Assembly (NCBI RefSeq): GCF_002749615.1
Contig: NZ_CP024201.1
Coordinates: 3,577,001 to 3,641,000 of the forward strand
Direction: 5' to 3'
Length of the DNA stretch: 64,000 nt
Source: Caulobacter mirabilis
GTDB lineage: Bacteria; Pseudomonadota; Alphaproteobacteria; Caulobacterales; Caulobacteraceae
The position numbers and the translations under genes are program-made. Under the pieces are notes generated by a model. It saw nothing but the letters and a program-made list of their open reading frames with translations. It did no database searches and was not told the DNA's origin. Numbering within the stretch: the first letter of the stretch is position 1; each line of letters starts with the position of its first letter. Shown in pieces: positions 55,435 to 62,606 of the stretch.

Positions 55435-56576
55435 TCCCCGCCTCGGTCAGCGACTATCGTGAACTGGCCCGTCGGCGACTGCCCCGCCTGCTCTTCGACT
55501 ACATCGACGGCGGCTCCTACGCCGAGGCGACGCTGCGCCGGAACGTCGAGGACTTCGAGGATCTGGCCCTGCGCCAGCGAGTGCTGCGCGATGTGTCGGA
55601 AATCGCGCTGGAGACCGAGCTGTTCGGCCAGCCGCTGAGCATGCCCGTGATGCTGGCTCCGGTCGGGATGGCCGGGATGTACGCCCGCCGCGGCGAGGTC
55701 CAGGCGGCCCGGGCGGCCAAGGCCGCGGGCGTGCCCTTCTGCCTGTCCACGGTCAGCGTCTGCGACCTGGGCGAGGTGACGACCGCCGTCGGGACGCCGC
55801 CCTGGTTCCAGCTCTACATGATCCGCGACCGCGGCTACATGGGCGAGCTGCTGGCCCGGGCCAAGGGGCTGGGCAGCCCGGTGCTGGTGTTCACGGTCGA
55901 CCTGCCCGTGCCCGGCGCCCGCTATCGCGACATGCGCACCGGCCTGTTCGGCGGCAAGCCGTCCCTGTCCGCCGCCATGCGCCGCGCCTGGGACGGAATC
56001 AGCCATCCCGACTGGCTGCTGGACGTCCAGATCGGCGGCAAGCCGCACACCTTCGGCAACCTGGCCGCCGCCATCCCCGAGGCCAAGGGCATGGCCGAAT
56101 TCTGGCCCTGGGTGGCCAGGAACTTCGATCCGCGCCTGACCTGGAAGGATCTGGACTGGATCCGGGCCCGCTGGGACGGCCCGATCGTGATCAAGGGCGT
56201 TCTCGATTCCGACGACGCCCGCGAGGCGGTGCGGGTCGGGGCCCAGGGCATCGTGGTCTCCAACCACGGCGGACGGCAGCTGGACGGCGTGCTGTCGGGC
56301 GTCCGCGCCCTGCCGCCGATCGTCGACGCCGTCGGCGACGACCTGACCGTGCTGATGGACGGCGGCGTCCGCTCGGGCCTGGACGTGGTCAAGGCGCTGG
56401 CGCTGGGGGCCAAGGCCTGCCTGGTCGGCCGTCCCTGGGCCTGGGCCCTGGGCGCCCGCGGCGAGGCTGGCGTCGCCCATGTGCTGCAGATCCTGCGGCA
56501 GGAGATGCAGATGGCCATGGCCCTGACCGGCTGCACCGACGTTCGGCAAGCCGGGCGCGATCTGCTGGTCGGCTGA
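55431..56576 (+). CDS. lldD: L-lactate dehydrogenase (FMN-dependent, respiratory type)
   Basis: This 381-residue enzyme oxidises L-lactate to pyruvate and passes electrons to the quinone pool at the inner membrane. FMN/substrate residues: FDYIDGGSYAEAT, APVGMAGMYARRGE, LSTVSVCDL, FQLYMIRDR, VLVFTVDLPVPGARYRD, the catalytic His279 in SNHGGRQLDG, and DGGVRSGLDVVKALALGAKACLVGRPW. A related alpha-hydroxy-acid specificity is possible. It overlaps the lipoprotein gene by ATGA, so cobT, the lipoprotein and lldD form one operon. Confidence 0.94.
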   Translation: MIPASVSDYRELARRRLPRLLFDYIDGGSYAEATLRRNVEDFEDLALRQRVLRDVSEIALETELFGQPLSMPVMLAPVGMAGMYARRGEVQAARAAKAAGVPFCLSTVSVCDLGEVTTAVGTPPWFQLYMIRDRGYMGELLARAKGLGSPVLVFTVDLPVPGARYRDMRTGLFGGKPSLSAAMRRAWDGISHPDWLLDVQIGGKPHTFGNLAAAIPEAKGMAEFWPWVARNFDPRLTWKDLDWIRARWDGPIVIKGVLDSDDAREAVRVGAQGIVVSNHGGRQLDGVLSGVRALPPIVDAVGDDLTVLMDGGVRSGLDVVKALALGAKACLVGRPWAWALGARGEAGVAHVLQILRQEMQMAMALTGCTDVRQAGRDLLVG

Positions 56577-56596
56577 TCACCGACCCGCGACGTCAT

Positions 56597-56611
56597 TGTT
56601 GCGTCGCAACA
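56597..56611. promoter_or_regulatory. Perfect palindrome before urcA
   Basis: TGTTGCG-t-CGCAACA is a perfect 7+1+7 inverted repeat 20 bp after the lldD stop and about 137 bp before the UrcA-family start, in an AT-richer stretch. It looks like a regulator site; the regulator is unknown. Confidence 0.45.
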
Positions 56612-56747
56612 TAATCATTGATCACTCAATGAATCAGAGGTAGCGCTTTCGTCCGAGGGCGAGACGGGACCCTACAAACTACCCCGCAGCCATCAGAGGA
56701 AGCGCGCCGGAACGGTTGATGTCTCAACCCTTCTGGGAGTGCTTGAT

Positions 56748-57056
56748 ATGACCAAGCTCAACACCAAGGCCCTCGTGGCCGTTCTCGCCGCCCTGGCCGC
56801 CGGCGCCGCGGGCGTGGCCGGCGCCGCCGAAGTCCGCGTTTCCCTGGCCGGCAAGTCGACCGAACAGGTCCACGCCGACATCGTGAAGGCCGCCAGCGCC
56901 GTGTGCTGGAAGGATGTCCGCGGCGAGCCGCTGGCCGCCTACGTCTATCCGGAATGCATCCGCCGCAGCGTGAACCACGCCGTGGCCCAGCTCGGCGACG
57001 CCAAGCTGGTCGCCTACAACCAGGCCAACCCGGCCGGCCGTTCGGTCGCGCCGTAA
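56748..57056 (+). CDS. UrcA family exported protein
   Basis: This 102-residue protein has a signal peptide (MTKLNTKALVAVLAALAAGAAGVAGA). The mature part (VRVSLAGKSTEQVHADIVKAASAVCW, AYVYPECIRRSVNHAVAQLGD) has the two-cysteine layout of the UrcA family, common as many small paralogs in Caulobacter and relatives; function unknown. GGGAG 8 bases before the ATG decides the start over an upstream GTG. A strong terminator follows. Confidence 0.9.
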   Translation: MTKLNTKALVAVLAALAAGAAGVAGAAEVRVSLAGKSTEQVHADIVKAASAVCWKDVRGEPLAAYVYPECIRRSVNHAVAQLGDAKLVAYNQANPAGRSVAP

Positions 57057-57080
57057 GGTCGGCCCCGGCGCCGGAACGAA

Positions 57081-57112
57081 AGAAAGCCCGCCAGTCGCCT
57101 GGCGGGCTTTCT
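57081..57112. terminator. Bidirectional terminator between urcA and rpmB
   Basis: AGAAAGCCCGCCAG and CTGGCGGGCTTTCT form a perfect 14-bp stem with a TCGC loop. A-rich and T-rich edges suit both convergent genes. Confidence 0.93.
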
Positions 57113-57135
57113 CAATTGCAGTCCGCGAAAGACGC

Positions 57136-57432
57136 TTAGGCGGCGGCCTGTTCGGCCAGCTTCGCCTTCACCTGGCGCTTGATCTTCAGCGCGCGCGGCG
57201 ACAGGTCTTCGTCCTTGGCCTTCACGATGAAGGCGTCCAGGCCGCCCTTGAAGTCCAGGGTGCGCAGCGCGGCGTTGGTGATCCGCAGCTTGAAGCTCTG
57301 GCCCAGGGCTTCCGACTGGAGCGTGGCGGGCGACAGAGCCGGCAGGAAGCGGCGCTTGGACTTGATGTTCGAGTGGCTCACGTTGTGACCGACCATCGGA
57401 CCAACACCGGTGAGTTCGCAGCGGCGCGACAT
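57136..57432 (-). CDS. rpmB: 50S ribosomal protein bL28
   Basis: bL28 is a structural protein of the large ribosomal subunit. The 98-residue sequence begins MSRRCELTGVGPMVGHNVSH, contains SNIKSKRRFLPAL, and ends in a basic helical tail (KAKDEDLSPRALKIKRQVKA), as in alphaproteobacterial members. An upstream in-frame start would add 31 non-conserved residues. It is transcribed alone toward the shared terminator. Confidence 0.97.
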   Translation of the reverse strand: MSRRCELTGVGPMVGHNVSHSNIKSKRRFLPALSPATLQSEALGQSFKLRITNAALRTLDFKGGLDAFIVKAKDEDLSPRALKIKRQVKAKLAEQAAA

Positions 57433-57521
57433 GGAAGCGACCTTCGCATAAAGAAATTCGGGCACGCGAAAGCCGGGCCTTCGCGAGAGAGGGGGCGGTA
57501 TAGGCAGAGAGTCTCCGGGCG

Positions 57522-57878
57522 TCAAGTTTGGAGAGTCTTTTCAACGGCCCAGCGCTCGGCGAAATCGTGCAGCGGCAGGAAGCGTTCCAGCAGTTCGCGG
57601 CCCAGAGGCGTCAGCGAATAGCCGTCCGTTCGGGACAGCGAGACCAGCCCGGCCCCGCGCAGTTCGGCGAGTCGCGCTTGCAGCACCGTGGGGGAGACGT
57701 CGTCGCAGGCCGCTCGCAAGGCGCGGGACGTCATTGCGCCGCCGCGCAGCTCCCAGATCACCCGCAGGCTCCAGCGACGGCCAAGCAAATCCAGCAGCGC
57801 CATGATCGGACGACCGCTTTGGGACCCGCGCACGGGCGTTCCGGGTTCCGGACGGGGCAAGCTTGACTCCGCTATCAA
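57522..57878 (-). CDS. HxlR-family transcriptional regulator
   Basis: This is a winged-helix protein of about 100-118 residues: LLDLLGRRWSLRVIWELRGGAMTSRALRAACDDVSPTVLQARLAELRGAGLV followed by the wing GYSLTPLGRELLERFLPLHDFAERWA. HxlR proteins often sense electrophiles or oxidants through a cysteine; here the only candidate is in AACDDVS. The TTG at the far end lies inside a quasi-palindrome; GTG at 57833 is an alternative start. It is divergent from a CMD-family gene, its likely target. Confidence 0.85.
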   Translation of the reverse strand: MIAESSLPRPEPGTPVRGSQSGRPIMALLDLLGRRWSLRVIWELRGGAMTSRALRAACDDVSPTVLQARLAELRGAGLVSLSRTDGYSLTPLGRELLERFLPLHDFAERWAVEKTLQT

Positions 57879-57914
57879 AATCGTAGCGATATTTCGCTAT
57901 CGTTTTCATAGCGA
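57870..57914. promoter_or_regulatory. Operator-like quasi-palindrome between HxlR and CMD genes
   Basis: The centre is the perfect TAGCGA-tatt-TCGCTA (57884-57899). Around it CGCTATCAAAATCG on the left mirrors CGTTTTCATAGCG on the right, giving an almost symmetrical 45-bp region made of GCTAT/ATAGC units. This is suited to two regulator dimers. Confidence 0.72.
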
Positions 57915-57926
57915 AAGACCCCGCCC

Positions 57927-58469
57927 ATGCCAAGGATCGCCCCGCTCTCCCCGCCCTACGCCGAGGACGTGCAGGCCAGCTTCGACGCCATCATGCCGCC
58001 GGGCGCAGATCCGCTGATCCTGTTTCGGGCGATCGCGGCCAGTCCACGCCATTGGCGCCGCTTCCGCGCCGCCTCCCTGTTGGAGCGAGGACCGCTGAGC
58101 CTGCGCGACCGCGAACTGGTCATCGACCGAACCTGCGCCCGCGCGCGCTGCGAGTATGAATGGGGCGTCCATGTCGCGATCTTCGCCGACGCCGCCGGCC
58201 TTTCAGCGGCGGAGGTGGAAGCCACCGTGCTGGAGGACGCGGACTGGTCGGGCTGGTCGCCCGCCGAGCAGGCGCTGCTGGCCGTGGTCGACGCCCTGCA
58301 CGACCGCGCGACCCTGACCGACGGCGAGTGGTCGAGGCTGCGCGCTCACTACGACGAGGCCCAAGCCATGGAGGTGCTGTTCCTGTGCGGCTTCTACCGG
58401 ACCGTCGCCTATGTCGCCAACGGACTGGCCCTCCCGCCGGAGCCCGGCGCCGCCCGGTTCCCAAGCTGA
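57927..58469 (+). CDS. Carboxymuconolactone decarboxylase family (AhpD-like) protein
   Basis: This 180-residue helical protein carries the CMD signature: LSLRDRELVIDRTCARARCEYEWGVHVAIFADAAGLS, where the Cys of RARCEYEW and the EYEWGVH block correspond to the conserved C/E/H region. The classic CxxC of AhpD is not complete (RTCARARC), so peroxide reduction is less sure than a decarboxylase-like or redox role. It is divergent from an HxlR regulator with an operator-like gap, consistent with induction by a reactive compound. Confidence 0.88.
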   Translation: MPRIAPLSPPYAEDVQASFDAIMPPGADPLILFRAIAASPRHWRRFRAASLLERGPLSLRDRELVIDRTCARARCEYEWGVHVAIFADAAGLSAAEVEATVLEDADWSGWSPAEQALLAVVDALHDRATLTDGEWSRLRAHYDEAQAMEVLFLCGFYRTVAYVANGLALPPEPGAARFPS

Positions 58470-58811
58470 GGCCAAGGTTTCTGATTGTGGTTAATCGGGT
58501 TTAAGCTACAATATTTTGTGGTGAACAAACATCGAATTGGGCCGTGTCACCGATTCGGTCATGATTCGTTTCGCGCCTGTTCGCCGGTTTCGCGCGCGGC
58601 GTTAACGCGGCGCCGCCCCCGCCTTCGCCCCCTCTCCAAACAGACGATCCCGCGAGGCTGGGACGACGGTCGGCATGCCGGCTTATCCTCCGGCCGGCCC
58701 GCGTAAGCCGCCTTCGTCTTTTTCATTCTGGAAAAGTCCGGGCCCATGTCGAAATCCGGAATTGGGCGACGTTCTTGGAGCGATCGAAACCAACTCCGAG
58801 GGCTCAACCGA
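58470..58811. other. Gene-free region before the MAPEG gene
   Basis: No supported gene is seen; a short open frame on the minus strand (58559-58807) lacks a ribosome site. The left edge is AT-rich. TTAA-n6-TTAA (58491-58504) reads TTAACCAC on the complement, close to a CtrA half-site, but the spacer is 6 rather than the usual 7. The rest is GC-rich with no clear structure. Confidence 0.5.
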
Positions 58812-59207
58812 ATGGAACTCCCGATTACCTCACTCTACGCGATCCCCCTGGCGGCGATCTTCCTGGTCCTGTGGGTCAGCGTGACCAAGACCCGCTCGAA
58901 GCTGAACGTCTCGATCGGCGACGCCGGCGACCCCGACCTGCACGAACGCATCCGCCGACACGGCAATTTCGTCGAATGGGTTCCGATGATCCTGATCCTG
59001 ATGGCGCTGGCCGAGGGCCAGGGCGCCGGCCCCCTGTGGCTCCACGCCGCCGGGGCGCTGACGGTCGTCGGGCGCGTCCTGCACCCCATCGGCCTGCGCG
59101 CCGACGCCCCGACCCATCCACTCCGGATCGCCGGCAACTCGGCCTGCATCCTGGCCACCCTGACCCTGATCACAGCCCTCGCCCTCGCGGCGTTCGGCCA
59201 AGCCTGA
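58812..59207 (+). CDS. MAPEG-family membrane protein
   Basis: This 131-residue membrane protein has four predicted helices. The pattern (ITSLYAIPLAAIFLVLWVSVTKTRSKLNVSIGDAGDPDLHERIRRHGNFVEWVPMILILMALAEGQG, HAAGALTVVGRVLHPIGL) is that of the MAPEG superfamily, including the E/R-H-x-N-F-x-E-x-x-P signature of glutathione-dependent enzymes. Glutathione transferase or peroxidase activity is plausible. ATG at MELPIT; the sequence before it is not conserved in character. Confidence 0.93.
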   Translation: MELPITSLYAIPLAAIFLVLWVSVTKTRSKLNVSIGDAGDPDLHERIRRHGNFVEWVPMILILMALAEGQGAGPLWLHAAGALTVVGRVLHPIGLRADAPTHPLRIAGNSACILATLTLITALALAAFGQA

Positions 59208-59243
59208 CATCCTCGCCCACCTCGAGACAGAGAAGGACCCGAC

Positions 59244-59597
59244 ATGCAGTACATGGCGCTGATCTATAACGACCCGTCGCTCGAACCCGCCTACGGCACG
59301 CCCGAATTCCAGGCGATGATGCAGGGCTACGCCGCGTTCAACGAGACCCTGAAGGCGGCTGGAGCCTATGTCTCCGGGGAAGGCCTGCGGGACGTCGACA
59401 CGGCCACCAGCCTGCGCGTCCGCGACGGCAAGGTGGAGACGATGGACGGCCCCTTCGCCGAGACCAAGGAGCGGCTCGGCGGCTACTACATCTTCGACGT
59501 GCCCGACCTCGACGCCGCCCTGCGGTTCGCGGCGATGATCCCTTCGGCGGCCTATGGGACGATCGAGGTGCGGCCGGTGATGGACTACAACATCTGA
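59244..59597 (+). CDS. YCII/DGPF-domain protein paired with an ECF sigma factor
   Basis: This 117-residue protein is a single YCII-related domain: MQYMALIYNDP, YAAFNETLKAAGAYVSGEGL, and the hallmark DGPFAETKERLGGYYIFDVPDLDAA. DGPF proteins are found beside the ECF42 class of sigma factors and are often regulated by them. The stop overlaps the sigma-factor start as TGATG, so the two are made together. Its molecular role is not known. Confidence 0.93.
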   Translation: MQYMALIYNDPSLEPAYGTPEFQAMMQGYAAFNETLKAAGAYVSGEGLRDVDTATSLRVRDGKVETMDGPFAETKERLGGYYIFDVPDLDAALRFAAMIPSAAYGTIEVRPVMDYNI

Positions 59598-60838
59598 TGA
59601 CCCTGGCCGCCCCCGACCCCCAGTCCGTGTCCCGCGCCATCGCGGCGCTGGTGCGGACGGATCGGGGGCGGCTGCTTTCGGCCCTGATCACCCGGCTGAA
59701 GGACTTTCAGCTGGCCGAGGAGGCTCTGCAGGACGCGCTGGCCTCGGCGGTGGTCCATTGGGGTCGCGCGGGACTGCCGGCGTCGCCGCGGGGCTGGCTG
59801 CTGAAGGTCGCGCTGCGCAAGGCCATTGATCGGTTGCGGACATCGGCCCGCGAGGGACGCAAGGCGACCGAGATCGCCCGGCTGTCGGTCGCCGAGGCCG
59901 CCGAGACCACAACCGACGACATTCCCGACGAACGCCTGCGCCTGATCTTCACCTGCTGCCACCCCGCGCTGGAGCCCAAGACCCGCGTCGCGCTAACCCT
60001 GCGCACCCTGGGCGGCTTGAGCACAACGGAGGTCGCCGACGCCTTCCTCGACAACGAAACCACCATGGGCCAGCGCCTGTCGCGGGCCCGGACCAAGATC
60101 CTCGGCGCCGGCATCCCCTACGCCGTTCCGGGGCCGGAGGACTGGGACGAGCGGCTGCAGTCGGTCCTCAAGGTGGTCTATCTCATCTTCAACCAGGGCT
60201 ACTCCGACGGCGACGGCGGCCGGGCCCGACAGCTGAGCGAGGAAGCCATCTATCTGGCCCGCATGCTCAACGAGCTGCGCCCGGGCCAGGCTGAAGTCGA
60301 AGGGCTGCTGGGGCTGATGCTGATCACCGAGGCGCGGCGCGCGGCGCGGCTGGCCTCCGACGGAACCAGCGTCTCCATCCCGTTCCAGGATAGGACGCTC
60401 TGGGACCAAGGCCGGATCGCCGAGGGCGTGGCGCTGCTCGACGAGGCGATGGCGCGGCGCGCGGCGGGACCGTTCCAGATCAAGGCCGCCATCGCCGCCC
60501 TGCACGCCCAGGCCGAACCGCCCGACTGGCCGCAGATCGTCCTGCTCTACGACAGCCTTCTGAGAATGGAGCCGACGCCGGTGGTTCAGCTGAACCGCGC
60601 GGTCGCCCTCGCGGAAGCCGGCGCCGTCGAGGCCGGCCTCCGGGTGCTGGAGTCGCTGGCCCCGGCGCTGGCCGCCTACCAGCCGTTCCACGCCGCCCAC
60701 GCCGAGGTGCTGGCCCGCTCGGGCCGGGCCGAAGCGGCGCTCGCCGCCTATGACCGGGCGATCAGCCTGGCCTCCAACCCGTCGGACGCGGCCTTCCTCC
60801 GCCGCCGCCGCGACCAGCTCGCCGAACCGTCTTCCTGA
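59597..60838 (+). CDS. ECF42-type RNA polymerase sigma factor with C-terminal TPR-like extension
   Basis: This 413-residue protein has sigma2 (about 10-80, LITRLKDFQLAEEALQDALASAV...GWLLKVALRKAIDRLR) and sigma4 (about 130-180, ALTLRTLGGLSTTEVADAFLDNETTMGQRLSRARTKI) regions, separated by ERLRLIFTCCHPAL. A 230-residue helical DUF6596/TPR-like extension follows (IPFQDRTLWDQGRIAEGVALL, AYDRAISLASNPSDAAFLRRR). This long-tailed layout next to a DGPF gene is the ECF42 type, where the extension, not an anti-sigma factor, controls activity. No anti-sigma gene is seen. Confidence 0.93.
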   Translation: MTLAAPDPQSVSRAIAALVRTDRGRLLSALITRLKDFQLAEEALQDALASAVVHWGRAGLPASPRGWLLKVALRKAIDRLRTSAREGRKATEIARLSVAEAAETTTDDIPDERLRLIFTCCHPALEPKTRVALTLRTLGGLSTTEVADAFLDNETTMGQRLSRARTKILGAGIPYAVPGPEDWDERLQSVLKVVYLIFNQGYSDGDGGRARQLSEEAIYLARMLNELRPGQAEVEGLLGLMLITEARRAARLASDGTSVSIPFQDRTLWDQGRIAEGVALLDEAMARRAAGPFQIKAAIAALHAQAEPPDWPQIVLLYDSLLRMEPTPVVQLNRAVALAEAGAVEAGLRVLESLAPALAAYQPFHAAHAEVLARSGRAEAALAAYDRAISLASNPSDAAFLRRRRDQLAEPSS

Positions 60839-60897
60839 CCGCTGGCCCCGGCATGGCCTCTGCCCTAGGGTCTCGGCATCCGAACGGGGGACCCGCC

Positions 60898-62559
60898 GTG
60901 CTGAACCGAATCCTGGCCGTGAGCGCCGCGCTGCTGAGTCTGGCCCTCGCCGCGCCCGCCGCGCGGGCGTCCGACGCCGGTTTTCTGCTGCTCGGCGGAC
61001 CGATCCACATCGATGCGGGCGGCGCGCCCGTCCAGGCGTTGGTCGTACGGGACGGCAAGGTCGCCTTCGCAGGCTCGCTGGCCAACGCCCGCCTGCGCGC
61101 CCAGGGCCTGCCGGAGCTGGACCTGAAGGGCGCGGCCGCCTTCCCGGGCTTCATGGATTCACACGTGCACCTGACCGGCGTCGGGCTGCGCGAGATGACC
61201 TTGAACCTGGACCAGGTGAAATCGGTCACCGAGCTGGTCTCCGTCGTGAAGGCCTGGGAGGCCGCCCATCCGGGCGCCGAGCCCCTGGTCGGCCGCGGCT
61301 GGATCGAGACCCACTGGCCGGAGAAGCGCTTCCCCGGCCGCGCCGACCTGGACGCCGTCTCCGCGACCCGCCCGATCGTGCTGGAGCGCGCCGACGGCCA
61401 CGCCATGGTCCTGAACGGCGCGGCCCTGCGGCTGGCCGGGATCGACAGGACGACCAGGGACCCCGCCGGCGGCCGCATCGAGCGGGACGCCTCGGGCGAG
61501 GCGACCGGCATGCTGATCGACGGGGCCATGGGGCTGATCGAGCCGAAGCTGCCGCCCCTTTCCTACGCCCGCCGCAAGGAGGCCCTGGCCAGGGGGACCG
61601 CCCTGTACGCCGCCCGCGGCTGGACCGCCGGCGCCAACATGAGCACGAGCGCGGAGGACGTGAAGGCGCTGTTCGAGCTGGCCGCCGCGGGCAGGCTGCC
61701 GATCCGCGTCGACGCCTTCATGACCCCCGAGGACTCGGCCGAGGTGCTGAAGCGCGGCCCCTATGCCGACCCGACCGGCCTGGTGCGCGTGCGCGGAGTG
61801 AAGCTCTACATGGACGGCGCCCTCGGCTCGCGCGGCGCGGCCCTGAAGGCGCCCTACGCCGACCGCCCCGACAGTTCCGGCCTGACCATCGCCGAGCATG
61901 ACCCGACCGAAGCCATCCTCAAGCAGGCGCTGGAGACCCACTGCCAGATCGCCTTCCATGCCATCGGCGACCGCGGCAACCGGATGGTGCTGGACTGGAT
62001 GATCGAGGCCTTCAAGACCAACGGCCCCGGCGCCGCGCAGACGGTCTGGCGGATCGAGCACGCGCAGATCGTCGACCCGGCCGACATCGCCCTGTTCGCC
62101 AAGTCCGGCGTCGTGGCGTCGATGCAGCCCTCGCACGCCATCGGCGACCTCTACTTCGCCCCTGCCCGGCTCGGCGAGGCGCGACTGAAAGGCGCCTATG
62201 CCTGGAAGAGCCTGCACAACGCCGGCGTCATCGTGGCCGGCGGCACCGACGCCCCGGTCGAGGTCGGCGACCCGCGCATCGAGTACTACGCCGCCGTCGC
62301 CCGCAAGGATCTGCAGGGCAAGGCCGGCGCCGACTGGCATCCCGAGGAGGCCCTGGCCCGCGACGAAGCCCTGGGCCTGTTCACCGCCGCCGGCGCCTAT
62401 GCGGTGCAGGACAAGGGGCGCGGTTCGCTGAAGCCGGGCGCCGCCGCCGACATCACCGTCTTCTCCTCGGATGTGACGACCGTCCCCGAGGCGGAGATCC
62501 TGAAGGTCAGGCCGCTGCTCACCCTCGTCGGCGGAAAGATCGTCCACGACGGCCGCTGA
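60898..62559 (+). CDS. Exported amidohydrolase (YtcJ-like, metal-dependent)
   Basis: This 553-residue protein has a signal peptide (MNRILAVSAALLSLALAAPAARA when read from GTG). The TIM-barrel metal sites are visible: DSHVHL near 90, a region with MDGALGSRG, ETHCQIAFHAIGDRGNRMVLDWM and GGTDAPVE. Members hydrolyse amide or imide bonds of varied substrates; a specific one cannot be named. GTG at 60898, with GGGGGAC upstream, gives the best signal peptide; an ATG at 60853 would add 15 non-signal residues. Confidence 0.9.
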   Translation: MLNRILAVSAALLSLALAAPAARASDAGFLLLGGPIHIDAGGAPVQALVVRDGKVAFAGSLANARLRAQGLPELDLKGAAAFPGFMDSHVHLTGVGLREMTLNLDQVKSVTELVSVVKAWEAAHPGAEPLVGRGWIETHWPEKRFPGRADLDAVSATRPIVLERADGHAMVLNGAALRLAGIDRTTRDPAGGRIERDASGEATGMLIDGAMGLIEPKLPPLSYARRKEALARGTALYAARGWTAGANMSTSAEDVKALFELAAAGRLPIRVDAFMTPEDSAEVLKRGPYADPTGLVRVRGVKLYMDGALGSRGAALKAPYADRPDSSGLTIAEHDPTEAILKQALETHCQIAFHAIGDRGNRMVLDWMIEAFKTNGPGAAQTVWRIEHAQIVDPADIALFAKSGVVASMQPSHAIGDLYFAPARLGEARLKGAYAWKSLHNAGVIVAGGTDAPVEVGDPRIEYYAAVARKDLQGKAGADWHPEEALARDEALGLFTAAGAYAVQDKGRGSLKPGAAADITVFSSDVTTVPEAEILKVRPLLTLVGGKIVHDGR

Positions 62560-62606
62560 GCGCCCCTGCCCTTGCTCCTGTCACACGACTCTCCCACCTT
62601 TGATTC

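Noticed and set aside
58559..58807. Possible 82-residue gene on the - strand in the gap before the MAPEG gene
   Set aside because: There is no convincing ribosome site, no known family and the codon pattern is not typical of real genes here. It was left as gene-free sequence.
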